27,417 nucleotides of DNA, taken from a bacterium. Lineage in GTDB: Bacteria; UBP14; UBA6098; 4484-93. The translations under genes were made by a program, and so were the position numbers. The notes beneath the pieces are model-generated. The model had not been told where the DNA came from and searched no databases. It saw nothing but the letters and a program-made list of their open reading frames with translations. This document shows, in pieces, positions 16,601 through 24,191 of the stretch (the first letter of the stretch is position 1; the number at the start of each line of letters is the position of its first letter). Where the stretch lies: NCBI GenBank assembly GCA_021158465.1, contig JAGGUN010000009.1, forward strand, positions 1 through 27,417, written 5' to 3'.

Positions 16601-17264
16601 TTGTATTCTGAGCATAGGGACAGGAGAACTGCACAAGAGAGGTTCTTCACCTGTATGGGTTGGAGAGGTAAGTTGTGGGAAGGATGTGGTGGAGTTCGGG
16701 TACTCGCCGGATTCTAAGGATGGACCGGATAGAAACGATGTCCCTATTCCGCCGATGCCCCCAGAAACGGTAGAGGGAAATAGGTTGCACTTCATTCGAG
16801 GAGAAATCTCTCTTGCAAGGGATATATCCCCCGATGCTGAATTTCTCCTCTATTACCCTGGAGGAGACGGTAAGCTTGTGCCACCGCCCGAGACGGTTGT
16901 AAAACTGCTCGAAGGAGATAAGCAGATATTTTCTGCCAGCGAGGTTAAAGAGTTTGAGCTTCCGGAAGGGAGATACAGACTGCTTGTGGAGATACTGCCA
17001 GATGAACCTCTTATTCTCTTCCCAGCCTATCCGAACCCGTTTAATTCATCTGTTACCATATCCTGGTTCCAGAACGGAAATGGTAAGGTAAACCTTTCGC
17101 TCTACAATATTCTCGGTGAGAAGGTGTTGAACTGGGAAATCGAAGGTGAAAGAGGGAATAACCAGTATCTTTTTTCACCCGATGGGCTCTCGTCTGGTAT
17201 CTTCTTCTATCGTGTGAAGTTTGACGGGCATTCACGGACAGGGAAGATGCTTTTTGTAAAATAG
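13695..17264 (+). CDS. Secreted VWA-domain protein with Ig-like, cohesin-like, GWN module and type A-like sorting domain
   Basis: A 1189-residue exported protein. It starts at GTG 13695 (AGGGGG 5 bases upstream; signal peptide WITGFFFFILLFSSVLA). An out-of-frame ATG at 13693 opens only a five-codon ORF. The VWA domain ~86-306 has the metal-binding MIDAS motif D94-M-S96-T-S98 (FIDMSTSMDDD) and is Cys-rich (CPPCTTC, RFNGC, EPCC). Ig-like domains follow at ~352-556 (GGITTCSEQ, ADDIAGID). A cohesin-like domain lies at ~563-692. The shared module has TDGFDCGLD (~722), SRDIRCDTCGFPVVW, GWNLVS (837), GWNMIS (912), a TDG-like FGYSPDSKDG (~1001) and PNPFNSS (1113), ending KMLFVK. The VWA half is a close paralogue of that of the gene at 20945. 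The role is inferred as metal-dependent adhesion or surface assembly. Confidence 0.88.
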   Translation: MRKWITGFFFFILLFSSVLADTSNVWLENFSVSACSVVTVDVCVTDSLGHYVRGLGLSNFNFVENDSLIPTPPLAILSDCPPCTTCVDIVIFIDMSTSMDDDVARLRAEIPRFVAGISGTDYRISIIRFNGCSAYNRRIIRTDFSSSFCHYEEAGPDLWATSEDEFSCLFDASYDVYWGSGYEDQYGAMVMATDSLDFRDGCRVCYLLFTDERPQTDTGCEPYLDESEESLEWIIAYLNEHGIDCFPITPHDGEFEYWWSGGESPERRYYTGYYRLGPETGGGWFYLYSEDFGALVDSITASISSEPCCYAFSYITREICEDTTALLVNVVFPGGVGSVDTMYLSPCPPTPTEYIPYPCGGITTCSEQEISVLLPEVAHIDSDAVVLRVDSSDYTIRDTELTILDRNRLLFVPSTPFENGDTVAFSVPSAVDIFSCEDEMDVCRFIVDTEPPYVVSTYPEEAETLRVPPDSIVFVIADDIAGIDASSVSVDDFTLIIRGDTIRDFSLSYSDGMALLSDFPGLSGDYTVCIRGVLDAPTYTYCPPNEMDEFCLSFTTRLVTMDEYLPVIFARAMDTIFVPLISSSSEGEEIASLHLLWGVSPDVAFPIGATVLLPDWTIDSLFIDEDAGTLYLEAAGSPVMVDDGDTLLFVMARVRQDVSGGDFSPLYLMDVTFNDNYPFTRLYNGLVYIDWNLVPWMVDLVFNRVPPTPQELTLTFGVSSAGTDGFDCGLDVIRLPPMPDRVNAYFLIDDSLFWALSRDIRCDTCGFPVVWTLVTEGEEDARFEWNPELFPEGEFFINNWFDMRRDGTSFEFGLDETLTISWTQPAIEEGRVELFRGWNLVSFPLFPTVDDWHQLFPESPAAGFLYDPEYGRYISDADILRGKGYWVLSLVDTFYIIPGERQDGYRVQLFDGWNMISALSDTVEFAPTTSPPGALVFDEAYSFDPVGRRYVSSDTLIPGKGYWVLAASNCILSIGTGELHKRGSSPVWVGEVSCGKDVVEFGYSPDSKDGPDRNDVPIPPMPPETVEGNRLHFIRGEISLARDISPDAEFLLYYPGGDGKLVPPPETVVKLLEGDKQIFSASEVKEFELPEGRYRLLVEILPDEPLILFPAYPNPFNSSVTISWFQNGNGKVNLSLYNILGEKVLNWEIEGERGNNQYLFSPDGLSSGIFFYRVKFDGHSRTGKMLFVK

Positions 17265-17267
17265 TTG

Positions 17268-17296
17268 TTGAAGTTATGAGGTTTTGACTTTATATT
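17268..17296 (+). promoter_or_regulatory. Possible promoter for the second VWA gene
   Basis: TTGAAG (17268-17273) and TATATT (17291-17296, 5/6) are 17 bases apart in the 68-base gap. A second -35-like TTGACT lies at 17284 but has no good -10. The SD AAAGGGGG (17321-17328) precedes the GTG start. Confidence 0.4.
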
Positions 17297-17332
17297 ATGT
17301 GAGATAACAAGTAAAAAAACAAAGGGGGAAAT

Positions 17333-20300
17333 GTGAAAAAGGGGCTTGTTCTGTTTTTTGTCCTTGTTCTGCCGTCTGTTCTTCTTGCCGGAAATGGGCT
17401 TGAGTTCAGGGCACTTCGTTTTCAGAGGGGTGCCGAGGTACAGGAGGTGAAATTTCCCGAGGATGTCTATCTCGGGGTTGGTTGCCGGACGGACACGGGA
17501 GCGGTCGATATTGTCTTTGTCGTCGATGTCACAGGGAGTATGTCCGGCGAAATCCGGGGGGTTGTGGAGAATATGTCCGATTTTGTCGATACGATGGACT
17601 CGTACGGTTATGAGTATGCGTTCGGGCTTGTCGTGTTTGGCGATACTGTCTATTTCAGGCATGGTTACGAGCTGACAACATCCCCGGATACCATCCATTC
17701 ATGGATTGCTGCACTGACATCGAGCGGAGGGGGAGATTTTCCCGAGGTCTCGGCGGATGCTATAGATAGCGCCCTTGCTGCCTATCACTGGCGTCCGGGA
17801 GCTTTGAAGGTTATCATTATGATAACCGATGCCTCTTTCCACTATCGTGGGGATGGGAGACCATACTCGCATGTGCTCCCCGAGGAGGTGCTGGAGGATA
17901 TACTTGATGCTGGTGCAGTGGTGTTCATTGTCAGCGAAGACAGAGATAGGACGGGAGATTACTGTTTCGACTGGTATATGACATTCTGCGACTCGAGTGG
18001 TGGGAACTGGTTTCTGCTTGGAACACCGTTCTTCTCCATACTCGATTCTATCGCTGACAGGATGGGCGAGTTCACACTCATATCCGCTCTCCTTATGAAC
18101 TCGACGCCGGATACACTCGACACCGTTGGAGCGATGCTTTTCCCTGGCTCCTGCATTGAGATTCTATACGGGGATAATCCGCAGTTCCGATACGATGTTG
18201 CCCCGGGTGATTTCATAGATATCACCTGGCGTATGAATGTTCTCTGCACAGGACCGGAGGACTGTTTCAGGATAGTAGCATACAGCGGAGATTATTCTGA
18301 CGATGTTTCGGGTTGTCTGCATTTTGGCGATGACTGCCAATGCGTGGGACCCGTTCCTGAGATTATCTATCCGCCGGATGGGACGATAACCGCCTGCGAT
18401 GACCAGGGGTTTGTTGCAACAATCGTGGATGACAGGGACGAGCTGGATGTCGGAACGATCCAGGTGGAGGTGAACGGTGTCCGCTACCTATACCCTGAAA
18501 ACCTGGTATTCTCCAACGATACCCTGTATTTCACACCTGATACCAGCTGGGAGCACGGTGATACCGTATCTTACGCTGTCGTTGGTGGAGATGATTTCGA
18601 TGGCTGCGAGATGGAGGATTTCGACGAAGGATATTTTGTTGTTGACCTCCTGCCGCCAGTTATCTCCGGCACATTCCCGGCTGATGGTGAATTGATTGTC
18701 GATACACTGCTTGTCGTCGGCTTCGATGTAGCGGATGACATCGCAGGGGTGAACTTGGATTCAGTTTATATCACAGTAAACGGTGTGGACTATCATATCG
18801 ATTCGCCGGAGGTTGCATATACCGGTGATGAGTCGGGCGGGCATTTTGTCTTCTCTGCGCCGGTATTCGATATTATCAGCTCCCCGGTAGATACGATATT
18901 TATCGCTGCTCACTCAGCTGACAATGTATCGACTGAATTCTGCGGTCCTAATATCTCCGAACCTGTTGACTGGGTTCTCTTTGTCAATTTTGTGACGGTG
19001 GATATCTCGGCTCCCACTATAAGGGCAACAGCAGGTGAGAGTATAGATGTTCCTGTCACAGCGACGACAACTGCTGGCTGGGGTGTCGACTCGGTGACAT
19101 TCGCACTCGAGTTCGACCCGCAGGTTCTATCGATTGATACGGTCTCCTTCGCTGGAACGGCGATGGAAGGGTTCAGCATCGTTTCGTATCTTGCGGACAA
19201 CGCATCGGGTGTGATAGAGTTTACGGCGACTGGTGATGGGTTTTCGATACCATCCCCAGAGACAACGCTTGTTTACCTTCTTTTCAATGTGAATAGTGCA
19301 GCCCGCGGCGGGATGTTCTCTAACCTCGATTTTGTGGATGTAATCTTCGGTCAGGGGTTACCGGAGACTGTTTATCACAATGGGTTTGTCTATGTTGACT
19401 GGAATGTTATCTCCTGGATGAAGGATATAATTGTGAACAGGGAGGAGTCGCCTGGTGTCGATGTCGTGTTGACCTTTGGTGCGTCTCCTTCCGCTACGGA
19501 CGGCTACGACCCTGAGGTCGATATTATCCAACTTCCACCCGTGCCCTCAGCTGTGAACGCATACTTCGAGATAAACGACCCAGAAAACCCGCTTTTCCAT
19601 GAGTTTTCCAGAGATATTCGCTGCGACACTTGCGGCTTCCCTGTTGTATGGCACATAAGGACATGGGATGAGCCATCGGGTATCCTGAGCTGGACGACCG
19701 ACGGCTTTCCTGAGGGGGATTTCCTGCTCGCAAACAGCGTCGATATGAGGCGGACAAGTGAGTATCATTTTGGGCTGAACGAGGATATAACCATCGCCTG
19801 GGACCAGCCAGCTATATCGGATGATAGGGTTTCACTCAAGGCTGGTTGGAATATGGTGTCACTCCCGAGGCTGCCCACAGTCAACGATTGGGAACTTCTC
19901 TTCCCCGACCTTATGAGCGATGTCTGGACATTCGACCCAACTACCCGAACATACGGAACAGCAGGATACCCAGAAAGGGGCAAAGGCTACTGGATGCTCT
20001 CCGGGGAGGACACAACCTATACCATCGCAGGAATGGAGATTCCGTTCTACCAGATTGCTCTTCCTGCCGGCTGGAATATGGTGGGGACCATCTACGATAC
20101 GGTCTCACTCGGCGAGATTTCCGCTGACCCACCCGAGGCTATATGTACCCCATATGTGTTCTGGTATAACCCTTCGACCAGAGGGTATGATATGGATACC
20201 AAGCTTGTCCCTGGGAAGGGTTACTGGGTGCTTCTGAGCGAGGACGCAGTTCTCACCGTTCCAGGAGATGGGGGGTATATGAAACAGGCTCCCTGTCCTG

Positions 20301-20929
20301 ATTGGGTAGCAAGCCTTTCGTGCGATGAAGAGGAGTTTATGTTTGGATACTCTGCCTCGTCAAGCAGTGGTCTGGATGCACTCGATATCCCTATTCCGCC
20401 CGATGCGCCAGAGGACGCTTCGAGCCCAGCTATATTTTCATCGACAGAGTTGACCCGCCTCTCCAGAGATATAAAGCCGGTGAACAACTGGGAGTTTAGT
20501 TTTGCAGGTGGAAATCTTGAGTACTCGCTTCCTGCGGGGATGGAGTTTGTTATTGTCTCGCCTAATGGAGAAAAGATGTCTATCCGTGGAGAAGGCACTC
20601 TTGACTCTCTTCCCGGTGGGTTCTGGCGGATAAGAGCTGTTGAGGAGGTTTCGAAAGGGTTTAAACTGTTTCCTCCTGTGCCGAACCCGTTCAACTCGGA
20701 GGTGCAGATATCCTGGAACCAGCCAGGCTCGGGTGATGTAACTGTTACTATCTACGATATCCTCGGTAGAACTGTTAGAAAAGAGCCCTTTTCTGCTCAT
20801 AGTGGAAGAAACAGCATAGTATGGGACGGCAGGGACGAAAACGGGTCTTGTGTCCCTTCTGGATTATATTTCTATACAGTTAAGTTTGCCGGGAACAGGA
20901 AAACAGGAAGGATGCTCTTGCTGAAGTAA
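17333..20929 (+). CDS. Secreted VWA-domain protein with Ig-like, cohesin-like, GWN module and type A-like sorting domain
   Basis: A 1198-residue exported protein. It starts at GTG 17333 (SD AAAGGGGG; signal peptide KKGLVLFFVLVLPSVLLAG). The overlapping ATG at 17331 is followed directly by TGA. The VWA domain at ~59-245 has MIDAS D65-V-T67-G-S69 (VVDVTGSMS) and belongs to a different VWA subtype from its two neighbours. Ig-like domains lie at ~340-545, the first with TACDDQG at ~353 and the second with VADDIAGVNLDSVYI. A cohesin-like domain lies at ~559-690 (VPVTATTTAGWGVDSVTF, FDPQVLSI). The shared module has ATDGYDPEVD (~720), SRDIRCDTCGFPVVW, GWNMVS (838), GWNMVG (913), FGYSASSSSGLD (~1004) and PNPFNSEV (1117), ending RMLLLK. 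It is followed after 15 bases by the third VWA gene, probably in the same transcript. No catalytic residues were recognised. Confidence 0.88.
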   Translation: MKKGLVLFFVLVLPSVLLAGNGLEFRALRFQRGAEVQEVKFPEDVYLGVGCRTDTGAVDIVFVVDVTGSMSGEIRGVVENMSDFVDTMDSYGYEYAFGLVVFGDTVYFRHGYELTTSPDTIHSWIAALTSSGGGDFPEVSADAIDSALAAYHWRPGALKVIIMITDASFHYRGDGRPYSHVLPEEVLEDILDAGAVVFIVSEDRDRTGDYCFDWYMTFCDSSGGNWFLLGTPFFSILDSIADRMGEFTLISALLMNSTPDTLDTVGAMLFPGSCIEILYGDNPQFRYDVAPGDFIDITWRMNVLCTGPEDCFRIVAYSGDYSDDVSGCLHFGDDCQCVGPVPEIIYPPDGTITACDDQGFVATIVDDRDELDVGTIQVEVNGVRYLYPENLVFSNDTLYFTPDTSWEHGDTVSYAVVGGDDFDGCEMEDFDEGYFVVDLLPPVISGTFPADGELIVDTLLVVGFDVADDIAGVNLDSVYITVNGVDYHIDSPEVAYTGDESGGHFVFSAPVFDIISSPVDTIFIAAHSADNVSTEFCGPNISEPVDWVLFVNFVTVDISAPTIRATAGESIDVPVTATTTAGWGVDSVTFALEFDPQVLSIDTVSFAGTAMEGFSIVSYLADNASGVIEFTATGDGFSIPSPETTLVYLLFNVNSAARGGMFSNLDFVDVIFGQGLPETVYHNGFVYVDWNVISWMKDIIVNREESPGVDVVLTFGASPSATDGYDPEVDIIQLPPVPSAVNAYFEINDPENPLFHEFSRDIRCDTCGFPVVWHIRTWDEPSGILSWTTDGFPEGDFLLANSVDMRRTSEYHFGLNEDITIAWDQPAISDDRVSLKAGWNMVSLPRLPTVNDWELLFPDLMSDVWTFDPTTRTYGTAGYPERGKGYWMLSGEDTTYTIAGMEIPFYQIALPAGWNMVGTIYDTVSLGEISADPPEAICTPYVFWYNPSTRGYDMDTKLVPGKGYWVLLSEDAVLTVPGDGGYMKQAPCPDWVASLSCDEEEFMFGYSASSSSGLDALDIPIPPDAPEDASSPAIFSSTELTRLSRDIKPVNNWEFSFAGGNLEYSLPAGMEFVIVSPNGEKMSIRGEGTLDSLPGGFWRIRAVEEVSKGFKLFPPVPNPFNSEVQISWNQPGSGDVTVTIYDILGRTVRKEPFSAHSGRNSIVWDGRDENGSCVPSGLYFYTVKFAGNRKTGRMLLLK

Positions 20930-20944
20930 CATAGGCAGCAGAAG

Positions 20945-23569
20945 ATGACGATTAGATCTATAAAGGGGCTTTGCCTGATAACGCTTGTTCTCTTAATGGT
21001 GAAGCCCCTTTTTCCGTTTTCACCGCAGGATACCGCAGTCGGTGTGACTGTTCACGAGCCTTACATAATCGATTGCGATTATTTCTACTTTACCGTTTGT
21101 GTCAGGGATTCGGCAGGCTATTTTGTCCGTGGGCTCTCCATAGATGATTTTGGGATACAAGAGAATGGGGAAACCGTTGTTCCGCCTGCTCTCGAGATGC
21201 TCTCTGATTGCCCGATAGAGTCGTTGAAGGTGGATATCGTTATGCTTATGGATATGTCATCGAGTATGGACGATGACCTTGCCAGGCTTGCTGTTCAGGT
21301 GCCACGGTTTGTCGCCGGGCTCACCGGAACGGACTACCGGATTTCCATCATCCGCTTCAACGGATGCAGCTCCACCGATAGGGTGATTATCAAAACGGAC
21401 TTCTCGCTTTCCTCCTGCCGATATATATCCACAGGACCCGATATGTGGGCGACAACAGAGGATGATTTTTCCTGCCTGTACGATGCTGCTATGACAGTCT
21501 CTCATGGCTCAGGGCATGAAGACCAGTATGGTGCTATGGTCTTCGCCGCCGAGAACCTGACATTCCGTGCAGGAGCATCAGTTTTCTTTATCTTGCTCAC
21601 CGATGAGCGACCTCAAACGAGCTACGGCTGCTCACCCTATCTGGATGAATCGAGGGGGTCATACGAGTGGATAAGAGATTATCTCAACTCTCATAATATC
21701 CACTGCATACCGGTAACCCCGCACGATGGGGAGTTCGAATACTGGTGGTCGGGTGGCGAATCCCCCGATAGGCGCTTCTATGACTGGTATTACGACCTTG
21801 GACCGGAGACAGGCGGCGCATGGTTCTATCTGTACTCCGATGATTATGGTGAGCTGGTCGACGATATAACAGGGACGATTGTCTCTACCCCCTGCTGCTA
21901 CCATTTTCGATACCCGCTTGTCAATTTCTGCACGGAGGCGAACACGCTCTATGTTTCTGTCGATGACTATGGTGAGGCGGAAACAACATATGTCCCGCCC
22001 TGTCCACCTGTATTATCAGTGCTTGTCCCACCCTTCCCCCGTGGGGTTACTACCTGCAGAAATCAGCCTGCTGTTTTCCTCTTCGATAGGGGAGGAGTGG
22101 ATACGAACACAATCATCCTTTCTGTCGATGATTCTCTTATAAGCATTTCATCATCCGGCGGAGATATAACATTCTACCAGGACACACTGAGATACATCCC
22201 TTCTGTTCATTTCGCACACAACGAGACAGTAAGTGTTGCTCTATTCTCTGCATCCGACACATTCGGTTGCCCGATAGATACCGTATCCACCGTTTTTGTT
22301 GTGGATACGCTCCCACCGGAGTTTTTGTCTCCAGCACCAACAGGTGTGGTTCACACTGCAACTCCGGATATATCTGTTCGGATAGTCGATGCCCCTGCTG
22401 GTGTCGACCCGGCGACGGTTACTCTCGGGAATACGGAAGTCTCTGTCAACTCCTCACCTGTTGCAGGGTATAGCATCTCTTGGGATGGGGAAATCTTGCA
22501 TTTTCTCGGGCTCGAATTCTCCGACAGGGATACCGTTCGCATCTGTGTGAGCGGTATAGCGGATGACCCGGACTATCTCTTCTGTCCGGCGAATGTGGCA
22601 GATGAGTTCTGCTGGAGCTTCTTCGTATCGCTTCTGGGACCGGTTGCGAGAAACATCATTCCGCTGGATAGCACATATACTGCCTGCGATGATCAGGGTA
22701 TAAAGATTGTCATCAGCGACCCCGATGGTATATCCCCTGAGACCGTTCTGCTCGAGGTGGCAGGAAGGGAGTATAGTTTATCATCACCCGAGATAGATTT
22801 TTCAGGGGATACCCTCATCTTCACTCCGAGTGTGCTCTTCACGGATGCTGAGACGGTTACCGTTCGGCTTATCCACATCGAGGATATATACGGCAACCCG
22901 AATGCCGATACCCTCACCTTCTTGTTCATAGTTGACCTGACACCGCCTGAGATTGCTTACATCGAGCCGGCTGTTCCTATGGTGCGCGACAAGTCGCCGA
23001 GAGTGCTTTTCGAGGTATACGATGCCTTGTCTGGTGTTAATCTCGACTCTATCAGGTTCGAGTTGAACGGTAGACGGTTCAGCCCGGCACAGCTCACAGT
23101 TACCCCGGTTTCACATAACAGGTTCATTGTGCTGTTCGACCCGGCTGCCTTGGGGCTCGAGTTCAGCGATGGTGATACATTGACATTTACCCTTTACAGC
23201 TGTGACTCGCCCGACTACTGCCCTCCAAACTGCTCGAGCATCTCTGGACACTTCATGATAGAGCCGATCGTATCCTGCCTCGCCTTCCCGAACCCGTTCT
23301 CGCCGAACGGTGACGGCTACAACGATGTCGCCGTTTTCAACTACCAGTTTATGTTCTCCGAGACAGCAAAGATAAGAGTATTCAACCTCCGAGGGGTGCT
23401 TGTCTGGGAAAAGGATGTCGAACCGCTTCGCTCTATCTACGACTATAGTGCCCGCTCATGGAACGGAGAGGATATGAACGGCAACCCGCTCCCTGAAGGG
23501 CTGTATCCATTTACAATCGAAGTCAATGGGCAGATTATCTGCCAGGGAACGGTTACGCTGGCAAGGTGA
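20945..23569 (+). CDS. Secreted VWA-domain protein with Ig-like repeats and a type B-like (gliding-associated) C-terminal domain
   Basis: An 874-residue exported protein with a signal peptide at ~6-27 (GLCLITLVLLMVKPLFPF). VWA ~95-315 has MIDAS D103-M-S105-S-S107 (LMDMSSSMDDD). It is strikingly similar to the 13695 protein (shared PRFVAG, TDYRISIIRFNGC, EDQYGAMV, LTDERPQT, TPHDGEFEYWWSGGESP). Ig-like repeats follow at ~360-765: the first resembles the 13695 protein (GVTTC at ~366), and a later one resembles the 17333 protein (TACDDQG at ~579). It has no cohesin-like or GWN module. The C-terminus from residue 782 (PNPFSPNGDGYNDV, then a FlgD-like fold, ending GTVTLAR) resembles the T9SS type B / CHU_C gliding-associated domain. 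The SD before ATG 20945 is weak, and the 15-base gap suggests coupling to the upstream gene. Confidence 0.88.
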   Translation: MTIRSIKGLCLITLVLLMVKPLFPFSPQDTAVGVTVHEPYIIDCDYFYFTVCVRDSAGYFVRGLSIDDFGIQENGETVVPPALEMLSDCPIESLKVDIVMLMDMSSSMDDDLARLAVQVPRFVAGLTGTDYRISIIRFNGCSSTDRVIIKTDFSLSSCRYISTGPDMWATTEDDFSCLYDAAMTVSHGSGHEDQYGAMVFAAENLTFRAGASVFFILLTDERPQTSYGCSPYLDESRGSYEWIRDYLNSHNIHCIPVTPHDGEFEYWWSGGESPDRRFYDWYYDLGPETGGAWFYLYSDDYGELVDDITGTIVSTPCCYHFRYPLVNFCTEANTLYVSVDDYGEAETTYVPPCPPVLSVLVPPFPRGVTTCRNQPAVFLFDRGGVDTNTIILSVDDSLISISSSGGDITFYQDTLRYIPSVHFAHNETVSVALFSASDTFGCPIDTVSTVFVVDTLPPEFLSPAPTGVVHTATPDISVRIVDAPAGVDPATVTLGNTEVSVNSSPVAGYSISWDGEILHFLGLEFSDRDTVRICVSGIADDPDYLFCPANVADEFCWSFFVSLLGPVARNIIPLDSTYTACDDQGIKIVISDPDGISPETVLLEVAGREYSLSSPEIDFSGDTLIFTPSVLFTDAETVTVRLIHIEDIYGNPNADTLTFLFIVDLTPPEIAYIEPAVPMVRDKSPRVLFEVYDALSGVNLDSIRFELNGRRFSPAQLTVTPVSHNRFIVLFDPAALGLEFSDGDTLTFTLYSCDSPDYCPPNCSSISGHFMIEPIVSCLAFPNPFSPNGDGYNDVAVFNYQFMFSETAKIRVFNLRGVLVWEKDVEPLRSIYDYSARSWNGEDMNGNPLPEGLYPFTIEVNGQIICQGTVTLAR

Positions 23570-23576
23570 ATTTCCG

Positions 23577-23604
23577 TTGACAAATTGGTGAAAAATTGTA
23601 GATT
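23577..23604 (+). promoter_or_regulatory. Candidate promoter upstream of tRNA-Pro
   Basis: A perfect TTGACA (23577-23582) and TAGATT (23599-23604, 4/6) are 16 bases apart, just after the last VWA gene. A transcript from here would include the duplicated tRNA fragment, the A+T hairpin at 23700 and the full tRNA-Pro at 23736. Confidence 0.45.
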
Positions 23605-23669
23605 ATTGGATGAAATCTCCTACGATGGTTGAACTGGTCTCTTGGTGTAGTGAAGACGACCTGATAAGC

Positions 23670-23693
23670 AATACTCGGGGTGTAGCGCAGATG
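23670..23693 (+). repeat. 24-bp direct repeat: duplicated leader plus first 18 nt of tRNA-Pro
   Basis: Bases 23670-23693 are identical to 23730-23753, exactly 60 bp apart. Each copy has 6 leader bases (AATACT) followed by the first 18 bases of tRNA-Pro (CGGGGTGTAGCGCAGATG). The upstream copy stops inside the D-loop and the rest of the tRNA is absent, so it is a 5' tRNA fragment rather than a functional gene. Integrase att duplications normally carry the 3' end of a tRNA, so this is more likely a small tandem duplication or the scar of a rearrangement. Confidence 0.9.
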
Positions 23694-23699
23694 ATGCCA

Positions 23700-23718
23700 G
23701 GATAAATAAAATTTATCC
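23700..23718. repeat. Perfect A+T-rich inverted repeat between the tRNA fragment and tRNA-Pro
   Basis: GGATAAAT (23700-23707) and ATTTATCC (23711-23718) form an 8-bp perfect stem with an AAA loop. No T-run follows on either strand, so it is not a standard terminator. It lies wholly within the 60-bp repeat unit. Confidence 0.6.
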
Positions 23719-23735
23719 ATAAAAAATAGAATACT

Positions 23736-23808
23736 CGGGGTGTAGCGCAGATGGTAGCGCGTGCGGTTCGGGACCGCAAGGTCATGGGTTCGAATCCCAT
23801 CACCCCGA
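23736..23808 (+). tRNA. tRNA-Pro (anticodon CGG)
   Basis: 73 nt. Acceptor CGGGGTG pairs with CACCCCG; the D-arm is GCGC...GCGC; anticodon stem TGCGG/CCGCA encloses loop TTCGGGA (anticodon CGG, reading CCG, with the G37 typical of Pro tRNAs); T-arm ATGGG-TTCGAAT-CCCAT; discriminator A. CCA is not encoded (the next bases are GTCGG). Confidence 0.97.
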
Positions 23809-24029
23809 GTCGGCAAGCGCCGTCAGGCGACCCAGCTGAGCCTGGCAGAAGAACATGAATTGCAAGACCCCATAAGCTTTCTCTCTAATTTTGCGTTTCA
23901 CCAAACAAAAAGGGTAGGTTCTACTATCCCAGCTAAGCCAGATAATTCCAGTAAAATGAGTTATGCACTTTTTCACTTGAAAAAGGAGAAAAAATTATTA
24001 AATTGAAAAAATTTAAAAAAGGATAGGAT
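23809..24029 (+). other. Intergenic leader between tRNA-Pro and rpmH
   Basis: No gene is supported here. The first ~40 bases are G+C-rich with small self-complementary stretches (CGCC/GGCG and CAGGC/GCCTG). The last ~50 bases are very A+T-rich and lead into the rpmH ribosome binding site (GGATAGGAT). A -35-like TTGAAA is at 23977 without a convincing -10. Together with 23570-23735 this is the longest stretch in the window without a protein gene (460 bp including the tRNA). Confidence 0.5.
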
Positions 24030-24191
24030 ATGAAAAGAACATATCAACCAAGCAGGATTAGAAGAAGCAGAACTCACGGGTTTCGCGCTCGTATGAGGAC
24101 GAGCTCCGGTAAAGGTATACTTGCAAGGCGCCGGAGAAAGGGGAGAAAGAGGATCGCTGTTATGATCTCGTCGAAGGGGAGAGCGTATTAA
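24030..24191 (+). CDS. rpmH: 50S ribosomal protein L34
   Basis: A 53-residue, highly basic protein of the large ribosomal subunit. It matches the L34 signature from the first residue ([37 protein letters not shown]). Typical L34 is 44-46 residues; this one has a short extra tail ([11 protein letters not shown]). The DNA encoding the tail also carries the SD and the start of rnpA, which may explain its retention. The start is ATG 24030, preceded by GGATAGGAT. It is the first gene of the rpmH-rnpA-yidD-yidC-mnmE cluster. Confidence 0.98.
   Translation: MKRTYQPSRIRRSRTHGFRARMRTSSGKGILARRRRKGRKRIAVMISSKGRAY

Noticed and set aside
23670-23760. Integrase attachment site or CRISPR-like repeat
   Set aside because: Only two copies exist, the duplicated part is the tRNA 5' end, and no integrase, transposase or cas gene is in the window.
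23553-23816. Minus-strand ORFs of 66-87 residues with GDGIRTHDL- or GFEPMTL-like sequence
   Set aside because: They are translations of the tRNA-Pro antisense strand and its duplicated fragment; this is a known type of spurious protein.
23809-23880. SRP RNA, 6S RNA or tmRNA in the leader after tRNA-Pro
   Set aside because: The conserved SRP loop motif and a tmRNA tRNA-like domain are absent; only short weak stems are visible.
23700-23970. DnaA-box-like TTATCCATA (23713) and TTATGCACT (23961) plus an A+T-rich stretch before rpmH, suggestive of oriC
   Set aside because: Each has one mismatch to TTWTNCACA, and about one such hit is expected by chance in this length. There is no box cluster and no dnaA nearby.
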